Origin: Treponema sp.
GTDB taxonomy: Bacteria > Spirochaetota > Spirochaetia > Treponematales > Breznakiellaceae
Assembly (NCBI GenBank): GCA_031276685.1
Contig: JAISMQ010000051.1
Span: 1 to 9,785, forward strand
DNA length: 9,785 nt
Direction: 5' to 3'
Shown: one piece after another, positions 5,986 through 9,785 of the stretch
How the letters are laid out: each line of letters begins with the position of its first letter
How positions within the stretch are numbered: the stretch's first letter is position 1
The notes under the pieces: generated by a model
What the model was told of the DNA's origin: nothing
Database searches by the model: none
The model's input: the letters and a program-made list of their open reading frames with translations, nothing else
Translations under genes and position numbers: made by a program

Positions 5986-7862
5986 TGCTCCCGATTGACG
6001 AGGATGACGGATCGTCCGGATCTGAAAAACGGATACAGGTACTGCGCTTCTTTTTTATCGCGGTCTTCGCGCTCTACGCGGTGCGGCTTTTCAGCCTGCA
6101 GATCCTGAGCGGCGAACTCTACCGTTCCCGCGCCCAAAATATTTCCCGCAGGACCACGGTAATTCCCGCCCAGCGGGGGGAGATCTACGACCGGAGCTTC
6201 AGCCAGCCGCTGGTGCTTAACACCGATTCATTCGCCGTGAGCATTACCCCCGCCGAGGCGCCCCGGAACGAAATTGACGGCCTTTTTGACCGGGTTGCCG
6301 CCATACTGGGGATCCCCCGCGAACAGATAGACCGCCTAATCCCCCCGCAGTATTACTACCTGTACCAGCCCGTGGAAATAGCGTCTAACGTAAGTTTTTC
6401 CCTTATTTCGGCCCTGGCGGAAAACGCCGACACTCTGCCGGGCGTTTCGTGGCAGTCGAAGCCCGTGCGGAACTACGCGGATTCCGGGAGCCTTTCCCAC
6501 GTGCTGGGCTACATGGGGGACATTACCAGGGACGAGCTTACCATGCTCTACAACCGGGGCTACCAGCAGGGGGACAGCATCGGCAAGGCGGGAATCGAGC
6601 GGCAGTACGACGAGATACTAAGGGGGAAAAAGGGCCTGGAAACCCGTACCGTGGATGTCCGGGGGCGCCGTATCGCCGGAAACAGCGGCAACACGAGGGA
6701 GCCCCCGGAAATGGGGAAGAACCTGGTCCTTACCATCGACCGTTCAATCCAGACCCTCGCGGAACAGGCGCTGGGGCCGCGAATCGGGGCGGTTGTGGTT
6801 ATGAAGCCCGGCACCGGGGAGATTCTCGCCATGGTTTCCTACCCCTGGTACGATCCCAACATCTTCAGCCGGGGCGGCATCGGCGCCGAATACCAAAGCC
6901 TAATAAACGACCCCAACAAACCGTTCCTCAACCGGGCGATCCAGTCAAGCTATCCCCCGGCCTCTACGTTCAAAATAGTCATGACCACGGGGATCCTCGC
7001 GGAAAACGCCTTCCCGCCGGAACAACTGGTGGACTGCCAGGGGGAAATAAGCTACGGGGACCGCCAGTGGAGGTGCCACATCAGGCGGCCGGGGCACGGG
7101 AAACTCAACCTGCACCAGGCCATGGCCCAGTCCTGCGACATTTACTACTGGGCGGTGGGCAGGGACTACCTCGGGGTGGAACGCATCGTTTCCTACGCCA
7201 TGGACTACGGCTTTGGGGAATCCACAGGCATCGATCTTCCGGGCGAGGTGTCCGGGTTCATACCCACCCCGCAGTGGAAAGAGCGGCGCAACCACGACCG
7301 CTGGCAGGGGGGCGATACGATGAACATGTCCATCGGCCAGGGTTATACCCTGGTAACGCCGATTCAGATGGCCAATATGATCGCCATGGTGGTTAACGAC
7401 GGGAAAGCGTACAAACCCCACGGGCTTAAAGAAGTGCGGGATCCCGTATCCGGCGCGGTGGAGCAAAGCGTCCGCCCCGAACTGCTCCACGAAAGCATTA
7501 CCGATAAAAAGGTATTCGAAACGCTGAAACAGGATATGCGGGGGGTTATCAGCGAGGGGACGGCCCGGTTCCCCCTCAACATCCAAAGCGTGGAAATTGC
7601 GGGAAAAACCGGCACCGGCGAAGTAGGGCTGCAGGATCGCTGGCATTCCTGGTTTGCCGCCTACGCCCCCTATAACGCCGCTTCCGTGGAAGAACAGGTC
7701 GTCGTGTCCATGATCGTCGAGGCGGCGAATTCCTGGGAATGGTGGGCCCCCTACGCTTCGGCGATCATCTTTCAGGGCATATTCGCGGACCAGAGCTACG
7801 AGGAGGCGGTGGCCGCCCTGGGGCTCCAGTACCTTGCGCCCATCCAGGGGAGGCGCGAATGA
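5985..7862 (+). CDS. mrdA: Penicillin-binding protein 2, elongation transpeptidase
   Basis: A 625-residue class B penicillin-binding protein that crosslinks peptidoglycan with RodA during elongation. One N-terminal membrane anchor (about residues 22-41) leads into the dimerisation/pedestal domain (RRTTVIPAQRGEIYDRSF; HVLGYMGDITRDEL; DSIGKAGIERQYDEILRGKKG). The transpeptidase domain carries the catalytic S327-T-F-K330 (PPASTFK), S383-C-D385 (the SxN position, with the SCD variant also seen in E. coli PBP2) and K541-T-G543 (AGKTGTGEV). The PBP2-type segment WRCHIRRPGHGKLNLHQAMA precedes SCD. Its ATG overlaps the mreD TAA by one base, with AAAGGTGA (5971-5978) as ribosome site. All active-site motifs are intact, so it should be functional and beta-lactam sensitive. 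The symbol mrdA/pbpA is by family. Confidence 0.96.
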   Translation: MLPIDEDDGSSGSEKRIQVLRFFFIAVFALYAVRLFSLQILSGELYRSRAQNISRRTTVIPAQRGEIYDRSFSQPLVLNTDSFAVSITPAEAPRNEIDGLFDRVAAILGIPREQIDRLIPPQYYYLYQPVEIASNVSFSLISALAENADTLPGVSWQSKPVRNYADSGSLSHVLGYMGDITRDELTMLYNRGYQQGDSIGKAGIERQYDEILRGKKGLETRTVDVRGRRIAGNSGNTREPPEMGKNLVLTIDRSIQTLAEQALGPRIGAVVVMKPGTGEILAMVSYPWYDPNIFSRGGIGAEYQSLINDPNKPFLNRAIQSSYPPASTFKIVMTTGILAENAFPPEQLVDCQGEISYGDRQWRCHIRRPGHGKLNLHQAMAQSCDIYYWAVGRDYLGVERIVSYAMDYGFGESTGIDLPGEVSGFIPTPQWKERRNHDRWQGGDTMNMSIGQGYTLVTPIQMANMIAMVVNDGKAYKPHGLKEVRDPVSGAVEQSVRPELLHESITDKKVFETLKQDMRGVISEGTARFPLNIQSVEIAGKTGTGEVGLQDRWHSWFAAYAPYNAASVEEQVVVSMIVEAANSWEWWAPYASAIIFQGIFADQSYEEAVAALGLQYLAPIQGRRE

Positions 7863-9169
7863 GGCTACGGGATCTTCTGGAAATCGACTACGTCCTGCTG
7901 CTGGCCGCCGTGGTGCTTGCCGTTTTCGGGGTGCTGTTTATCTATTCCTCCGGCGTCACTTCCACGGGGGTGCTTGTTTCCGAAGAGTACATCAGGCAGA
8001 TCATCTGGGATATCGCGGGGCTTGTCATCGTGCTGGTCCTTGCCATGGTTGATTACCGCCGGATCAGGGGCCTGGCCTTTTACCTGTACCTGGGGACCCT
8101 GGCCCTGCTCGTGTACGCCTACCTGTTCGGGAAAGAGGTAAACGGCGCGCGGGCCTGGCTGGGAATTGGAAGTTTCGGGATCCAGCCTTCGGAATTCGCC
8201 AAAATAACCACGATTCTTTTCCTCGCCCGGTATCTTGACGATACCCGCCGTTCCCCCAAGAGTTTTTCCCGCTTTATCGTTTCCTGCCTCATCGTGTTTG
8301 TCCCCATGGGGATCATCCTGATCCAGCCCGATTTTGGAACTTCCCTGGTGTTTATCCCCATACTTGTTATTATGGCCTTTGTCGCCGGCGTATCCATGCA
8401 GTACATAGTTTTTCTGGGCGCCTGTATCAGCACTACCGCCGTCCTTACGGTACTGCCCCTGTGGCAGCGGGATATTATGCGGAACGCCATGCCTTCCCTG
8501 GAGATTCTGGCAAACCCCCGTTTTATCCAGAGCGCCATGGTCGCCCTTGGCTTTATCGCGGCTATCGCGCTTGCTGGATTTCTCCTGTACAAAAAACGCT
8601 ATTTTTTCTGGATCCTCTACGGTTCCATGATAGTAATTCTGTCCCTCGGCCTGTCCTATGTCGCCCGCCGGGTGCTAAAGGACTACCAGATCAAACGGCT
8701 TATCGTGTTTCTGGACCCCGACGTGGACCCCCAGGGGGCGGGCTGGCATATTATACAGTCCATTACCGCCATCGGTTCCGGGGGGCTGGCGGGGAAGGGC
8801 TACCTCCGGGGGACCCAGAGCCATTACAGGTTTCTGCCCCAGCAGAGTACGGATTTTATCTTTTCCATCTTTACCGAAGAATGGGGGCTCCTGGGGGGGC
8901 TCCTGGTGTTCGTGCTGTTCCTGCTGATCTGTCTTAGGCTGCTGCGGATCACGCGGATCACCGCCGACCCTTTCGGCGCCTATATCGCCGCGGGGCTGGC
9001 GGGCGTATACGTGTTTCACTTTCTCGTCAACGTGGGCATGACCATGGGGATCATGCCTATCACCGGCATCCCCCTGCTGTTCATGTCCTACGGGGGATCG
9101 GCGGTTTTTTCCGCCATGACCGGAATCGGCCTTGCGTTAAGCATCTATGTCCGGCGCTACACTCATTGA
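7859..9169 (+). CDS. rodA: SEDS peptidoglycan glycosyltransferase RodA
   Basis: A 436-residue polytopic protein (about ten membrane helices) of the SEDS family, which polymerises glycan strands from lipid II in complex with PBP2. The SEDS signatures are GARAWLGIGSFGIQPSEFAK, LIQPDFGTSLVF, GAGWHIIQSITAIGSGGLAG and FLPQQSTDFIFSIFTEEWG. D332 in the last matches the essential loop-4 Asp (D262 of E. coli RodA). The C-terminal block HFLVNVGMTMGIMPITGIPL and FMSYGGSA is typical. It starts at the ATG at 7859, overlapping the pbp2 TGA by 4 bases (ATGA), with AGGGGAGG (7846-7853) 5 bases upstream. An in-frame upstream extension to 7739 is only read-through of the pbp2 coding region. At 436 residues it is longer than the E. 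coli protein (370), mostly from a longer helix region around residues 210-270. Confidence 0.96.
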   Translation: MRLRDLLEIDYVLLLAAVVLAVFGVLFIYSSGVTSTGVLVSEEYIRQIIWDIAGLVIVLVLAMVDYRRIRGLAFYLYLGTLALLVYAYLFGKEVNGARAWLGIGSFGIQPSEFAKITTILFLARYLDDTRRSPKSFSRFIVSCLIVFVPMGIILIQPDFGTSLVFIPILVIMAFVAGVSMQYIVFLGACISTTAVLTVLPLWQRDIMRNAMPSLEILANPRFIQSAMVALGFIAAIALAGFLLYKKRYFFWILYGSMIVILSLGLSYVARRVLKDYQIKRLIVFLDPDVDPQGAGWHIIQSITAIGSGGLAGKGYLRGTQSHYRFLPQQSTDFIFSIFTEEWGLLGGLLVFVLFLLICLRLLRITRITADPFGAYIAAGLAGVYVFHFLVNVGMTMGIMPITGIPLLFMSYGGSAVFSAMTGIGLALSIYVRRYTH

Positions 9170-9785
9170 TCCGGTCCGGGATCTGGGCGAAGCCCTCCTG
9201 CGCCTTGAAAAACCGGCCCGCTACACCGGCGGCGAATACGGGGCGCTTGCCGCCCCCGGCGCCCCGTTCAAAACCGCCATCGCCTTTCCCGATCTTTACG
9301 AAATCGGAATGTCAAACCAGGCCCTGCGTATCCTCTACAACCGCCTTAACGAAATTCCCGGCGTTTCCTGCGACCGGGCTTTCGCCCCGGCGCCGGATTT
9401 CGAGGCCCTGCTAAGGGAGCGGGCGCTTCCGCTGTACGGCCTTGATACGGGGATCCCCCTTGGGGAACTGGACCTCCTGCTTTTTACGCTGGGCTACGAA
9501 CTGGGAATTACCTCGGTCCTTACCATGCTGGACCTGGCGGGAATCCCCGTCCGCGGCGGGCGGCGGGGGGAAGGGGACCCCGTGGTTATCATGGGGGGGC
9601 CCTGCGTTTCCAACCCGCTGCCCTACGCCGCCTTTGCCGACGCCTTCTGGATAGGGGAGGCGGAGGCCGGGTTTTTCGAGCTGGTAAAAACCGTGGCGTT
9701 CCTGAAAGAAGGAGGCGAGGGGTGGGCGGGGATCCTCCGGGCGCTGGGGCGGCATCCACATATCTGGGTCCGGGGAAAGGAACGG
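9147..9785 (+). CDS. B12-binding-type radical SAM protein (TIGR03960-like), 3'-truncated by window edge
   Basis: The first 213 residues of a protein that runs off the window. The N-terminal domain is the cobalamin-binding-like Rossmann fold of the uncharacterised radical SAM family, with FPDLYEIGMSNQALRILYNRL (from F47), FEALLRERALPLYGLDTGIPLGELDLL, LGYELGITSVLTMLDLAGIPV and MGGPCVSNPLPYAAFADAFW (from M149) followed by IGEAEAGFFELVK. The CxxxCxxC iron-sulfur motif that would prove radical SAM chemistry lies beyond the edge and is not seen. The ATG at 9147 overlaps the rodA end by 23 bases. An in-frame TAA at 9138 excludes any longer start, and no good ribosome site is visible, so coupling to rodA is likely. 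The function of the family is unknown; a link to RNA modification is sometimes suggested but not supported by anything here. Confidence 0.85.
   Translation, partial: MSGATLIDPVRDLGEALLRLEKPARYTGGEYGALAAPGAPFKTAIAFPDLYEIGMSNQALRILYNRLNEIPGVSCDRAFAPAPDFEALLRERALPLYGLDTGIPLGELDLLLFTLGYELGITSVLTMLDLAGIPVRGGRRGEGDPVVIMGGPCVSNPLPYAAFADAFWIGEAEAGFFELVKTVAFLKEGGEGWAGILRALGRHPHIWVRGKER

Overview
The window looks like a stretch of a GC-rich spirochete chromosome, most likely a treponeme. I infer this from the gene order rpoD – zinc-ribbon coiled-coil gene – TPR gene – mreB – mreC – mreD – pbp2 – rodA, which from memory resembles the rpoD-to-rodA region of Treponema, and from the protein sequences. No rRNA marker is present, so the species cannot be named. 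All convincing genes are on the + strand. I see no prophage, integrase, CRISPR or toxin-antitoxin genes, so this is mostly a housekeeping region.

Left part (1-1732): the C-terminal half of the main sigma factor RpoD, cut by the window edge, then a coiled-coil/C4 zinc-ribbon protein that starts 9 bases after the sigma stop and is probably co-transcribed with it. Middle (1733-2601): the RNase P RNA gene rnpB (about 1775-2250). Its ends pair in a perfect 13-bp P1 helix and it finishes in a T tract. A large imperfect inverted repeat of about 194 bases follows (2360-2553, possibly extending to 2334-2572), and then a likely promoter whose start point falls on or next to the next start codon.

Right part (2602-9785): a membrane-anchored TPR protein, MreB, MreC, MreD, PBP2 and RodA, then the 5' part of a B12-binding-type radical SAM gene. 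From mreC onward the genes nearly touch or overlap (gap of 6; overlaps of 8, 1, 4 and 23 bases), which indicates an operon with translational coupling. MreB filaments, the MreC/MreD membrane proteins, the RodA glycosyltransferase and the PBP2 transpeptidase together form the lateral-wall (Rod/elongasome) machine. The TPR protein at the operon head is a candidate accessory part.

The most notable observation is an in-frame TGA at codon 155 of an otherwise full-length mreB, immediately before the ATP-binding DIGGGTTE motif. The frame is intact on both sides. A perfect 14-base palindrome lies 18 bases downstream. The TGA could be a point nonsense mutation, a sequence error, or (speculatively) a recoded selenocysteine codon. 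The second notable item is the unexplained large hairpin or MITE-like repeat between rnpB and the mre operon.
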